From: CAYSYM01 sp964435115
Lineage (GTDB): Bacteria > Chloroflexota > UBA6077 > CF-72
NCBI GenBank assembly: GCA_964435115.1
Contig: CAYSYM010000001.1
Coordinates: forward strand, 62,001-126,000
Reading direction: 5' to 3'
DNA length: 64,000 nucleotides
A program made the translations under genes and the position numbers. This document shows positions 18,974 through 28,050 of the stretch, piece by piece; positions within the stretch are counted from its first letter, which is position 1; the number at the start of each line of letters is the position of its first letter. The notes under the pieces are model-generated. The model saw nothing but the letters and a program-made list of their open reading frames with translations. It was not told where the DNA came from and ran no database searches.

Positions 18974-19233
18974 GGGGTCGCCTTCCGCCTCAGAGAGGGC
19001 TTGGTGCCCTGCTGGCGATGACTGCAAGCTGAAGGCTCCTGGCTCTCGCGTCACTTGGGTCTCCTATAATCCACGCCCTATCCTAAGGCAGCGAACCGCC
19101 GCAGCGCCTCCCCACGGGTCCACTCCGTGATCCCTACCGCCCTACGGCCAGCAAGCCCGAACGCCCCGTTCCCATGCCGTGGTAACGGTAGAGCCGTCTC
19201 GCCAGCCAGCGCTGCAGTGACGCGGGCCGAGCC
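18974..19233. promoter_or_regulatory. Divergent intergenic region
   Basis: 260 bases separate two divergently transcribed genes and must hold both promoters. I see no unambiguous -35/-10 pair and no strong inverted repeat. Confidence 0.35.
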
Positions 19234-20241
19234 ATGCTAATTCCAGACAAGCGCTTCCTGGTCACCGGCGGGACCGGTTCGTTCGGCAACTTCATCGTCC
19301 ACCGCCTCCTCGACCTGAACGCCAGGGAGGTGCGAGTGCTGAGTCGAGACGAGAAGAAGCAGTATGACATGCGGGTGTTCTACGCCGATCGTCCTAACCT
19401 CACCTTGATGATTGGTGACGTCCGGGACCCGCGTTGCGTCCGGGAGGCGATGCACGGCGTCGACGTCGTTGTCCAGGCCGCCGCGCTAAAGCAGGTCTCC
19501 ACGTGCGAGCGTTTCCCGCTGGAAGCCGTGGAAACGAACGTCACAGCAGTCCAGCACCTCGTTGATGCGGCTCTCGACCAGCAGGTCGATTCCTTCGTCG
19601 CAATCAGCACGGACAAGGCCGTCAAACCCGTCAATGTCATGGGGATGACGAAGGCCCTGCAGGAACGCCTAGTGCTAGCGGGGAACCTATCCCATCGCAA
19701 CCGCGGCACGCGCTTCGCCTGCGTGCGCTACGGGAATGTCCTTCGCTCTCGCGGGTCCGTCGTTCCGTACTTCCGCCGCCAGCTTTCACTCGGGCAGGAA
19801 CTCACGATCACTGATGAGCGCATGACCCGCTTCTTGCTCACCCTGAACGACGCGATCGACCTCGTCCTCTACGCCGTCGCCAGCGCAGAAGGCGGCGAGA
19901 TCCTCATTCGTAAGGCTCCCTCAGCTAGGCTCATGGACATCGCCACTGTCCTATCTGCCGAATTCGGCCGGGCGATCCGGTATCGCAAGATCGGTATTCT
20001 CCCGGGTGAAAAGCTCAACGAGGTCCTCGTGTCGGAAGAAGAGCTCGAGCGCACTGAAAACCTGGAAACCTACTACAGGATTCACCCATGGTGGTCGAAG
20101 GCTCGACCACGCGGACTCAACAGGGAATTCTCCTCGGCAGACTACCTGCTCAACTGTCACGACCTGGCCGCCTTGATAGCCCGTGCGGACCGCGAGTTCG
20201 AAGCGGTCGAGTTGGCTGGTGGCGAATTTGCGAAGTTCTAG
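19234..20241 (+). CDS. UDP-sugar 4,6-dehydratase/epimerase, CapE/FnlA-like
   Basis: 335 residues from ATG 19234. Extended SDR: FLVTGGTGSFGNFIVHRLLD (NAD-binding), then VVQAAALKQVSTCERFPLEA, FVAISTDKAV and a GMTKALQE block in place of YxxxK. The M-x-x-x-K replacement of the catalytic Tyr is characteristic of the FlaA1/CapD/CapE family, which makes 4-keto-6-deoxy UDP-sugars and, for CapE/FnlA, epimerises C5. C-terminal ENLETYYRI and NREFSSAD blocks are also typical of FnlA/CapE. It probably feeds the locus with a UDP-linked aminodeoxy sugar. It ends in a 4-base convergent overlap with the next gene. Confidence 0.85.
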   Translation: MLIPDKRFLVTGGTGSFGNFIVHRLLDLNAREVRVLSRDEKKQYDMRVFYADRPNLTLMIGDVRDPRCVREAMHGVDVVVQAAALKQVSTCERFPLEAVETNVTAVQHLVDAALDQQVDSFVAISTDKAVKPVNVMGMTKALQERLVLAGNLSHRNRGTRFACVRYGNVLRSRGSVVPYFRRQLSLGQELTITDERMTRFLLTLNDAIDLVLYAVASAEGGEILIRKAPSARLMDIATVLSAEFGRAIRYRKIGILPGEKLNEVLVSEEELERTENLETYYRIHPWWSKARPRGLNREFSSADYLLNCHDLAALIARADREFEAVELAGGEFAKF

Positions 20242-21305
20242 GATCCACTCAGATCCGAGGCCATGAAGGACTGTACGACCGCCCGGAGATTCCCAGGCTC
20301 GACCTGCCGTAGCCCGTGGAACATGCCACGGACGTGGAACGCAAAGGGGCGTCCCTGCCAGAGGTACTCTTCCCAACCGAGCTCTGCAATGTCTGCCAGG
20401 CCGAAGGCCTTGAAGCTATGCGTGCTCGAGTACTCTCGGCGCCTCGGATAGAGGGAGAACCGGTCGGGGATTAGAAGCCGATGGAGGCGTCGCTTGACCA
20501 GAGCTGCTCCCGAGCCAGCAGTTGAATAGAGGGGGTTTTCCCACACGCGTGTGATGCAGGCGCTCCTGAACCGCCGATCGTGGGCGAACCTCCCGTATAG
20601 CATGTAGCCGGTATCGGTGGATCGGCCCAGCGTCCCCCACGCCTGATTCCAGTGGAAGAACCGTTCGATCAAACGAGACCGAAGTACGTGCCGCGCCAGA
20701 TCCCTCGTAGCCACGCGTGGGACGGCACTTGACCCAGGAGGACGGCCAAGGAGCGCCCAGCCGAGTAGCGGGAGGGTTCTGAGGCTCCGAAGCACTCTCA
20801 CCTCATCGAGGCGTGGCATGAAGTCAATGTGTGCCTTGTCGGCCTGCCCTAGGTCAATCAACATGAAGACAACGCTAGGAAAATAGCGGTACTTGTCCGG
20901 CCGACCCGGGTCGTGTGGTGCGCCGAAGAACGCGAGCCGTCGCTCGACCATATAACTCAGTACCTCGCCAATCCAGTTCGGGTGGACGACAAAGAAGTCC
21001 GGGTCCAGAATCAGTAGATAGCGGGACCGGACCAATGGCAGCGCCTTCTGAAGTGCCGTGGCGTGGTGATAGCTGGCCTGGTACTTGCCTGGGCGAGTCG
21101 GCGGGTCACCTGCCAGCACCTCGAACCGCGTATCATCGAACGGGAGGCGTCCTTGATCTTCAGGACCGCTGTTCTCGACAGCGATCCACCGAAGAGACTG
21201 CCCCCCATTCAGTGCCGTCACGAGCTCCCAGTTCAGGTCGAGGCACCACTTACCGCGAAATGTCACGGTGCAGATTGTTAAGTCAGTCGCGGCGATTCCT
21301 CTCAA
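20238..21305 (-). CDS. Glycosyltransferase, GT-A/GT2-like (second copy of a pair)
   Basis: 355 residues from TTG 21305, which overlaps the stop of the upstream gene (TTGA). The N-terminus DLTICTVTFRGKWCLDLNWE is GT2-like, and SRYLLILDPDFFVVHPNW carries a D-x-D (DPD) metal/nucleotide-sugar motif. It is homologous to the gene at 22867-23919: shared blocks are DPDF, RYFPSVVFMLIDL and WEEYLWQGRPFAFHVRG (WEEFMWQGKPFGFHVRG in the other). Each is preceded by a GT-B-type gene, so a two-gene unit has been duplicated. Confidence 0.75.
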   Translation of the reverse strand: MRGIAATDLTICTVTFRGKWCLDLNWELVTALNGGQSLRWIAVENSGPEDQGRLPFDDTRFEVLAGDPPTRPGKYQASYHHATALQKALPLVRSRYLLILDPDFFVVHPNWIGEVLSYMVERRLAFFGAPHDPGRPDKYRYFPSVVFMLIDLGQADKAHIDFMPRLDEVRVLRSLRTLPLLGWALLGRPPGSSAVPRVATRDLARHVLRSRLIERFFHWNQAWGTLGRSTDTGYMLYGRFAHDRRFRSACITRVWENPLYSTAGSGAALVKRRLHRLLIPDRFSLYPRRREYSSTHSFKAFGLADIAELGWEEYLWQGRPFAFHVRGMFHGLRQVEPGNLRAVVQSFMASDLSGS

Positions 21306-22762
21306 CGGTGGACGCCCCTCCCGCCTGCCACAGGCGACGGAGTCACCACCGTTGGTGGGGCGGACGCAGGGTATTGCGCGCCCGCCAGATGCACCAACCT
21401 ATCACTCGTAATGGGCGCGCCCGCCGCGAGCGTCGCGATGGCACTAGCCACGACACGTTCCGCCGGCACATCCATCCCCCAGGGACGGATGAAGCGCCGC
21501 ACGAACTGCCTCCGTTGTGGGCCTCGCCTGTCGTGGCCATCCACCACCCTCTGGACAAGGCAGGCGGCTTCGTCCAACGAAACCGCCTGCTCCAGGAACC
21601 CACCCGCGGCTAGGTGGCGGAAGTGTCCAATGCCCCGCTGAGTCCTATGGTACTCGCTACTCAGGATGGTGAGGCACGGACGGTCTACGACCGCCGCGTC
21701 GATCAAGGCACTCGTATTGACGCCCACGACCCCAGCGCTGTGGTAGAGGGAGTCAAAGTACTGCTGCCGAGCCTCCGGCGTGTCAGGCACCTCCGCCGTC
21801 CGCGGCCATACGACAAGGTTCTGATCCCGAGCGCCACCCCAGATCGCGCTGTGATTGGGATGTGGCCTCACCAGAAGCTGGACCTTGTGTTTGCCATTAA
21901 CGTCACATACTGCTGCAGCGAATCGTCGTACGAAGTCGACTTCATCATTGGCGATGAACTTTGAGGAACATAGATAGAGAATGAACGGTTTAGTGGGATC
22001 AAGACCAGTGCGGATGCAAAACGAACGGAAGTCCCATCGAGGCTCTGTGCGGAACCACTGGTCGAATACCGGTGCGCCAGTGACGACTATTCTCTCACGT
22101 GGAACGCCGTGAACCATCACAAGCTCTTCAGCGAGGTCATCGTTCCAGACCATTGTCACGTCAGGCATCAGTGGAAATATGCCCTTTGTCGTGAGGTTAT
22201 CCCAGCTCGCGATGGCAACCGCCGTCGGAATGCCGAGGACCTGCGCAGCCTTGATGTAGTCTGGTTCAAGTGAGTGCGCAAAGATAAACGGTGAGCTGAC
22301 GACGACATCCGGCGAGTGCGCTCGCAGCCAGTCCACGATCGTCCGGTCGGGTGGCGCAACCCGTTGTAGGGTGCGCAGAAACGAGCGAACCCGCTCGTCT
22401 GCCAGCGTGGCGGACGCCACACGTGTGCGGAGGAACGGCCGCAGCCGGGGCGACACATGCCCGAGCCATCGTTCGCGGAGGTGAGGCGAGGGGTGGCCCG
22501 GCTGCAGGTAGCCAGCGTAGCTGGCGATCTCCCGCAGCTCGCGCAGCGGCCTCGCCCAGATGTCCTGGCGCCGAATCAGCCAGCCGGACATGACCCTGGG
22601 ACACTCCGCCTCGCACGCTTCCAGGGCTCGCTCACTGATGTACGTCTTGGAGATCGGGCTTCGGAGCACATGCACGGTGTGCCCGCGGGCGCTCAGCTCA
22701 CGCACCACCCCTTCCAGGTGGCGGAAGATCCCAATATGAGCCATGGCGAAGAGGATCTTCAT
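21302..22762 (-). CDS. GT-B-type glycosyl/glycerophosphotransferase-like (second copy)
   Basis: 486 residues from ATG 22762, with AGGGGGCG 7-14 bases upstream; a start 60 bases earlier was rejected. MKILFAMAHIGIFRHLEGVVRELSARGH is a typical GT-B N-terminal domain. The C-terminal domain has VVTGAPVFDQWF, LLVRPHPNHSAIW and VGVNTSALIDAAVVDRPCLTI. It is a paralogue of 24078-25477, sharing SWDNLTTKG and the above blocks, and a more distant relative of 6351-7748. It is coupled by a 4-base overlap to the GT-A gene downstream. Confidence 0.75.
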   Translation of the reverse strand: MKILFAMAHIGIFRHLEGVVRELSARGHTVHVLRSPISKTYISERALEACEAECPRVMSGWLIRRQDIWARPLRELREIASYAGYLQPGHPSPHLRERWLGHVSPRLRPFLRTRVASATLADERVRSFLRTLQRVAPPDRTIVDWLRAHSPDVVVSSPFIFAHSLEPDYIKAAQVLGIPTAVAIASWDNLTTKGIFPLMPDVTMVWNDDLAEELVMVHGVPRERIVVTGAPVFDQWFRTEPRWDFRSFCIRTGLDPTKPFILYLCSSKFIANDEVDFVRRFAAAVCDVNGKHKVQLLVRPHPNHSAIWGGARDQNLVVWPRTAEVPDTPEARQQYFDSLYHSAGVVGVNTSALIDAAVVDRPCLTILSSEYHRTQRGIGHFRHLAAGGFLEQAVSLDEAACLVQRVVDGHDRRGPQRRQFVRRFIRPWGMDVPAERVVASAIATLAAGAPITSDRLVHLAGAQYPASAPPTVVTPSPVAGGRGVHR

Positions 22763-22866
22763 CCGACGCCCCCTACCCTGGGTACGGACGCGCAGGTCCA
22801 ACCTCTTCCCCGAGCTGCGCACCTAATGCGTCGCCCTACCACACACCACGCCTCTGATAACTCTGA

Positions 22867-23919
22867 CTACGGATGCGCCTCCAGCCTAACCCAACCAGTG
22901 CTCCCCAAAGCCTCCGCGACGCGCCCGGAATCGTCTCCAAGCCCTCGCTTCCGCAACCTGTGACCCCTCACGTGGAATCCGAACGGCTTCCCCTGCCACA
23001 TGAACTCCTCCCAGCCATACCGCGCGGCATCCAGGAAGCCCACATCACGGAACCTCGTGGTCGTGTAGTATCCCGCTCGCTTCGGCCGATAACTTAGCCT
23101 GTCAGGGAGGAACAGGTCCAGCCCAAGGCTGAATCGTCGCGGAGGTGGTGCCGCATAATCGTCGTCCAACCTGAATGTCGGAACAAGGCATTCATAAGAT
23201 CCCTGACCGGCGCGTCCATACCGCCTGAATACACCTATTCCAGTATCCTCCGACGCACCAACGCTCGCGCGATGCCACAGGTTCGAGATGAGGCTGCTTG
23301 CAGACTTCGCCACTCCACGCCAGGAGACTGCGTTCTTGCCATCCCCTTCCGCGAGCCCACCCATCCCCGGCTCCCTGCGTCGGCGGCGCCTGGTCACCGC
23401 ACGGGTCCCTGGCAGGAAATCCAGCAGCTCACTTTCCACCGACGCCAAATCGATGAACAGGCAGTGGACGCTAGGAAAGTAGCGATACTTCCGGTACCAT
23501 CGCGGATGCCAGGGGGCCCCGAAGAACCCCACTCTGTTTACCTCCATGTGCCCCACCACCCCACGGATCCAGTCCGGCCGCACAATGTAGAAATCCGGGT
23601 CCGCGATCAGCACAAACCTGGTCCGCACCATCCTGATCGCCTGGTTGAGAGCAGCACCGTGCTGGTAGCTCGCTGGTCGCCCCTTGCCTGGGTCGAGTTC
23701 CCCACCGCTCACGACGCACACGTTGCCTGGCGCATCTGCCACGCGTGCAGGTGAGTCCGCAGCGCTGGTCTCCACGACGATCCAATCTGCGTCAATGCCG
23801 GGGTTCAGGTGCCCCACCAAGTCCCAGTTCACCTCCAAGTAGCCGCGGCTATCATGAGACACCGAGCAAATCGTCAACTCCGCTCGACCCTCGACCGCCC
23901 TCGATTCCCTCAGCGCCAT
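22867..23919 (-). CDS. Glycosyltransferase, GT-A/GT2-like (first copy of a pair)
   Basis: 350 residues from ATG 23919. LTICSVSHDSRGYLEVNWDLV begins the GT2-like fold and LIADPDFYIVRPDW supplies D-x-D. KYRYFPSVHCLFIDL and WEEFMWQGKPFGFHVRG match the paralogue at 20238-21305. An Arg-rich insertion (TRRRRRRE) is present near residue 180. It follows, on the same strand, the frameshifted GT-B gene at 24078-25477, separated by 158 bases. Confidence 0.75.
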   Translation of the reverse strand: MALRESRAVEGRAELTICSVSHDSRGYLEVNWDLVGHLNPGIDADWIVVETSAADSPARVADAPGNVCVVSGGELDPGKGRPASYQHGAALNQAIRMVRTRFVLIADPDFYIVRPDWIRGVVGHMEVNRVGFFGAPWHPRWYRKYRYFPSVHCLFIDLASVESELLDFLPGTRAVTRRRRRREPGMGGLAEGDGKNAVSWRGVAKSASSLISNLWHRASVGASEDTGIGVFRRYGRAGQGSYECLVPTFRLDDDYAAPPPRRFSLGLDLFLPDRLSYRPKRAGYYTTTRFRDVGFLDAARYGWEEFMWQGKPFGFHVRGHRLRKRGLGDDSGRVAEALGSTGWVRLEAHP

Positions 23920-24077
23920 TTACCGCACCCCACCCATCGCCAAGTCCGTAGTCGACTGATGAACCGGGACGGCCGATCGCCCATGGACTCCAGCCCCGCC
24001 CACGGCTCCCCGCCCACCCGCTCGTGCTCCGCCCATCCCGAACCCCTCCCCCGTCCCCGGCACACGCGCTTCCCGTC

Positions 24078-25477
24078 TCATGGCGCTCGCCCGTCAATCG
24101 CAGCGTTGATCTCTCTCCCACCCCACCCGGTCGCCGCCAACTCGATCGCGCGCGCAGCCACTTCCCCCGCATTCCGCTGCACTCCCCGCGGTCGCACGAA
24201 CTGCTGTACGAACTCCCGGCGCATTGCCCGCCTCCTATCCCTACCACCCATGACCTGCTCAACCACACCCACGCACCCCCACCCGTCCGTACCTCTTCCA
24301 CCGCCCCGGCCTCCAGCAACTTCCTGAAGCGCTCCGCGCGTACCTGCGTCGCACCGTACTCATCCCGTATCATAGCGATGCATGCCTTATCCACAACCAC
24401 GGCATCGATCATCGCCGTCGTGTTCACCCCTATAGCTGCGACACTCAATCTCAGAGTATCCGAGAACTCCGCTATCGAACCCGCCGATCGCGGTAACGCC
24501 CCATTCGCCGGCCACACCCTAACCCCTTCACCTCCTACCCCGGCGTAGTTCCGCGCGTTCGCTGGATGTGGCCTCACCACTACCCGCATGCCCCTCATCG
24601 CCTCATCATGGTGCGACCGCAGTACCCGGACGATGTCACTTACTACCCACGACTCATTCCTGGCTATGTTGCCTGATGATCCAAGATAGACTACGACGGG
24701 ACTACCTGCCGCGATACCAGCCCTCTCACAGAACTTAGACCGATCAGTTGCAACCCTCTCAGAGTCAAACCACTTGTCGAAGAATGGCGCTCCAGTAACA
24801 ACAATACTGTCTCTAGGAACATCGTGCACTACAATTGTCTCATCCACCTGCACAGGGTTCCAGGCCAGGACCACGTCAGGTAGGGCGTGAAACAGGCCTT
24901 TCGTCGTCAGATTATCCCAGCTGTAGACAGGGATCACCGTCGGTATCCCAAGTGCTTTGGCGGCTTTGACGTACTCGACCTCTTCGGAAAACCGCATGTT
25001 CACGGGTGACGCGACAAGGACGTCCGGACGTGTCTCGCGCAGGGACGCAGTGATGCGGCGATCAGGAGGCACGAGCTCTTCGAACCTGCGCAAGACAGCC
25101 TCAGTCGGCCTCTGCCCAATAATGAACGAGGCTCCGGGTAGATCGACGCTGTGGCTCATGAGTCCAGGCAAATAGCGCTGCCACCGTCTCCGGTAATAGT
25201 CAGACTGCCCCTTGCGGCGCACGTAGCTTACGTAGCTGCGTAACTCACGCAAGCTAAAGACAGGGCCTCGCCACGCGCCTTCACGACTCAACGTCCAGCC
25301 AGGTCTCAAATCATACACGTTCCCAAGGCACGTGTTTACAGCGTCCGATGGGCTGGTTTCACTCCATCGCTGACTGAATAGCAGTGTGACCACATGTCCG
25401 TGTGCGCACAGTGATCTGACGGTTGAAGCGTGGTAAGGCAGGTGCTCTGTCGAACGGAGGACGAAGAGAACGCGCAT
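24078..25477 (-). pseudogene. GT-B-type transferase with a frameshift near 24.28 kb (first copy)
   Basis: The frame from ATG 25477 encodes a clear paralogue of 21302-22762 up to FRKLLEAGAVEEV, with SWDNLTTKG, VVTGAPFFDKWF, RPHPANARNY and IGVNTTAMIDAVVVDKA. It then runs into Gly/Ser/Arg-rich nonsense to 23852. The expected C-terminus (VVEQVMGGRDRRRAMRREF, then VQQFVRPRG) is encoded in the next frame at 24272-24078 and aligns with VVDGHDRRGPQRRQFVRRFI of the paralogue. Restoring the frame needs one extra base between about 24272 and 24295, a stretch that includes a GGGGG run on the coding strand. It is either a disrupted gene or a one-base consensus error; if the latter, the protein is about 466 aa. 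Confidence 0.8.
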
Positions 25478-25481
25478 GTAG

Positions 25482-26783
25482 CTAGCGGCCTACCGGCGGG
25501 AGCGGGGCCGGCGTGGGATCGTACCAGCGCTTCCACTCCAGCCACGGACGGACCACGCCGGTGAGTTGCTGGGTATAATCTCCTCGCGCTGAGGGGGAAT
25601 TCATTGGATCAACCACCTGAAAGGCCAGCGCATCCGCTAGGCTGACGAATCGTCGCTTCGTCCCTCGCGACGTGAAGATGGAAACCCAGACCACGTACTG
25701 GCCCTCCGCAAGAAGGTGCGGTGGAACGCTCACCTCGGAGTAGTACGTCCCAACGGCCTCCTTGGCGTCCTCTGTCGTCTCCATCGACGTGAAGGCGCAC
25801 ACGCCCCGCATGAAGAACATCACGGAGCACCGGAACGAAAGGCCCGGCCTGGAAACCCTGTAACCAAGCTCAAGTCTTATACGGTCCCCGACCTCTACGG
25901 TCCCTGCCGGCTGACCATCGCCCCTCCGTACGATGATCGAGGTGAGCTTCAAGCCGTCGGTGCCCGGGGCTTCGTGAGGTAACCACCTTCTCTCGCCGCC
26001 GCGGCCAACCGCCTCTTCCAGATAAGCGCCCGTTACCTCGACGGCTGGTCCGTCCTCCAACACGCGGCCGGAGTCCAAGAGCAGCGCTCGCGAGCAGAGC
26101 CGCGTCACAGCACCTATATTGTGGCTGACGAACAGTACGGTCCGCCCCTCGCCCGCCACTGTGGCCATTTTCCCCAGGCACTTCTTCTGGAACGCCGCAT
26201 CGCCTACGGCCAGCACTTCATCGACCACCAGCACGTCCGGCTCCAGGTGGGCAGCCACGCTGAAGGCGAGCCGCATGTACATCCCGCTCGAGTAGCGCTT
26301 GACCGGTGTATCCAGGAAATCCTCGAGTTCGGCGAAGGCGACAATCTCATCGAACCGGCGCCGAATATCCGCCCTGGACATCCCCAGGATAGCACCGTTG
26401 AGGTAGATGTTCTCCCGCCCTGTCAGTTCCGGATGAAAGCCCGTGCCCACTTCCAGCAAGGAGCCGACCCGGCCGCACACTTCCGCCCGACCCCGCGTCG
26501 GCCTCGTGATGCGGGAGAGGATCTTGAGGAGGGTGCTCTTGCCCGCTCCGTTGCGTCCGATGATTCCCAGCACCTCACCGTGCTCCACCTCGAACGACAC
26601 ATCCGTGAGCGCCCATAACTCCCGGACAGCTCTGGGCTGCGCCCCATGCCGCAGCCGATGCCAGGGCTCCTGCAGCGTCTCGACGATTGAGTCTCGCAAA
26701 CTGCGGTACGTGTTACGCGCTCGACCCTCGGCAATCTCGTACCTCTTACCAAGTCCCTCCGCGCGCACGGCGAGGTGCGTCAT
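25482..26783 (-). CDS. Polysaccharide ABC exporter ATPase, Wzt-like with C-terminal domain
   Basis: 433 residues from ATG 26783 (GGAGGCGAGGA just upstream; an earlier in-frame start 33 bases away was rejected). The NBD has Walker A GRNGAGKST, the polysaccharide-exporter signature YSSGMYMRLAFSVA and Walker B DVLVVDEVLAVGD. Residues about 270-420 form an additional beta-rich domain like the C-terminal domain of Wzt proteins, which in some O-antigen systems recognises the chain terminus. It pairs with the permease gene 87 bases upstream. Together they would move a lipid-linked glycan across the cytoplasmic membrane. Confidence 0.9.
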   Translation of the reverse strand: MTHLAVRAEGLGKRYEIAEGRARNTYRSLRDSIVETLQEPWHRLRHGAQPRAVRELWALTDVSFEVEHGEVLGIIGRNGAGKSTLLKILSRITRPTRGRAEVCGRVGSLLEVGTGFHPELTGRENIYLNGAILGMSRADIRRRFDEIVAFAELEDFLDTPVKRYSSGMYMRLAFSVAAHLEPDVLVVDEVLAVGDAAFQKKCLGKMATVAGEGRTVLFVSHNIGAVTRLCSRALLLDSGRVLEDGPAVEVTGAYLEEAVGRGGERRWLPHEAPGTDGLKLTSIIVRRGDGQPAGTVEVGDRIRLELGYRVSRPGLSFRCSVMFFMRGVCAFTSMETTEDAKEAVGTYYSEVSVPPHLLAEGQYVVWVSIFTSRGTKRRFVSLADALAFQVVDPMNSPSARGDYTQQLTGVVRPWLEWKRWYDPTPAPLPPVGR

Positions 26784-26870
26784 GGTCCTCGCCTCCGCGC
26801 GCAGGCAGGTGCACACCAGCCGGGTGAATCACTCCGGCCGCGGTGCCCCGTGGCCGCAGCGGCTGCGAGC

Positions 26871-27773
26871 TCAGATGACGTCGGCAAACGTGCTCTCCAT
26901 GTGGCGGAAGTAGTACAGGCCGCCGACGAACAGCGTCAGCACCACCAGGCCCGACGCCGCTAGGAGCAAGGTCGGTGGCTCGCCGCTCCCCACCACCGCC
27001 CAGCGAAAGCCCTCGACCACGCCGACCATCGGGTTCAGCCCATACAGGAGGCGGTACTTCTCAGGCAACAGACTGGCGGGGTACACCACAGGCGTGGCGA
27101 AGAGCCACATCTGGACAAGGAACGGGATAACGTACCGAACATCACGGTACTGGACGTCCAGCGCCGAGAGCCAGACCCCAATGCTCAGCGCCGTCAGCAC
27201 GGCGAGCGCTACGAAGACTGGCACGAGTAGCATGGTCAGCCCGGGTGCCATGCCGAAGAACAGCAGCAAGGCCACCAGGAGAGAGAAGCCGATCGCGAAA
27301 TCCACCAGGCCCGCGACTACGCCCGCCAGTGGGATCGCCAGCCGGGGGAAGTACACTTTGGAGATCAGGTTCGTGTTTGCGACGAGGCTTCCACCTACCT
27401 TTGTCGTCGCGTTCGCGAAGTACGTCCACGGCAGGAGTCCGGCGTACGCGAACAGGGGGTAGGGCAAGCCATCCGATGGCACCCCAGCGAGCACCCCGAA
27501 GAAGACAGTGAACAGCCCCGTAGCCGCCAGCGGCTGCAGCAGAGCCCAGGCCACGCCCAGCACGGTCTGCTTGTAGCGGACCTTGATGTCCCGCCAGGCC
27601 AGGAAGTAGATCAGCTCGCGGTACCGCCACAGCTCGCCAAGATCGAGTGCCTGCCAGCCGGAGGATGGCTGGATAACCGTAGGAGGGAGCTCCTCCGCCG
27701 AAGGTGTTCCGGCTGCGCCAGCCGCTGGCTCGGCAACCGCCGCTCGTCCGTCTTCGAGAACCGTGTGAGTCAC
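26871..27773 (-). CDS. Polysaccharide ABC exporter permease, Wzm-like (ABC-2)
   Basis: 300 residues from GTG 27773, preceded by GGAGGTG at a 5-base spacing (alternative GTG 27779). The frame remains open upstream to 28181 but reads as Arg/Ala-rich, so it was excluded. An about 65-residue hydrophilic tail precedes LWRYRELIYFLAWRDIKVRY, the typical amphipathic entry of ABC-2 permeases. Six hydrophobic segments follow, with MWLFATPVVYPASLLPEKYR and NPMVGVVEGFRW, hallmarks of Wzm/TagG proteins. The ATPase gene follows on the same strand. Confidence 0.9.
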   Translation of the reverse strand: MTHTVLEDGRAAVAEPAAGAAGTPSAEELPPTVIQPSSGWQALDLGELWRYRELIYFLAWRDIKVRYKQTVLGVAWALLQPLAATGLFTVFFGVLAGVPSDGLPYPLFAYAGLLPWTYFANATTKVGGSLVANTNLISKVYFPRLAIPLAGVVAGLVDFAIGFSLLVALLLFFGMAPGLTMLLVPVFVALAVLTALSIGVWLSALDVQYRDVRYVIPFLVQMWLFATPVVYPASLLPEKYRLLYGLNPMVGVVEGFRWAVVGSGEPPTLLLAASGLVVLTLFVGGLYYFRHMESTFADVI

Positions 27774-28050
27774 AGCCACCTCCGTCTCCGGGCCATCACG
27801 CGCCGCGCCCCTCACGCACGCGGTCACCCCTGTCCGGCGCCAGAACGACCGAGCGGATGCGTGCACGCGCGGCAGGAGGCCCGGGACCCGGCTCTCGGAT
27901 TCACTGGGAGGGCCTGAGCCGGACCGGGCCGCCCGCGCAGCCCCTGGCATCTTAGGACACGCTGCCGAGCAGAGGCCAAGGTAGCACTGCGGCGAGGCCA
28001 GGCGGCAGACGGTGGCGCACGCTGCCACCCGCTCCTGCCATACCCGCCTG

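Noticed and set aside
23852..24077. Extended C-terminus of the GT-B gene in its first frame
   Set aside because: Gly/Ser-rich nonsense after the frameshift that overlaps the next gene; the true end is in another frame at 24078.
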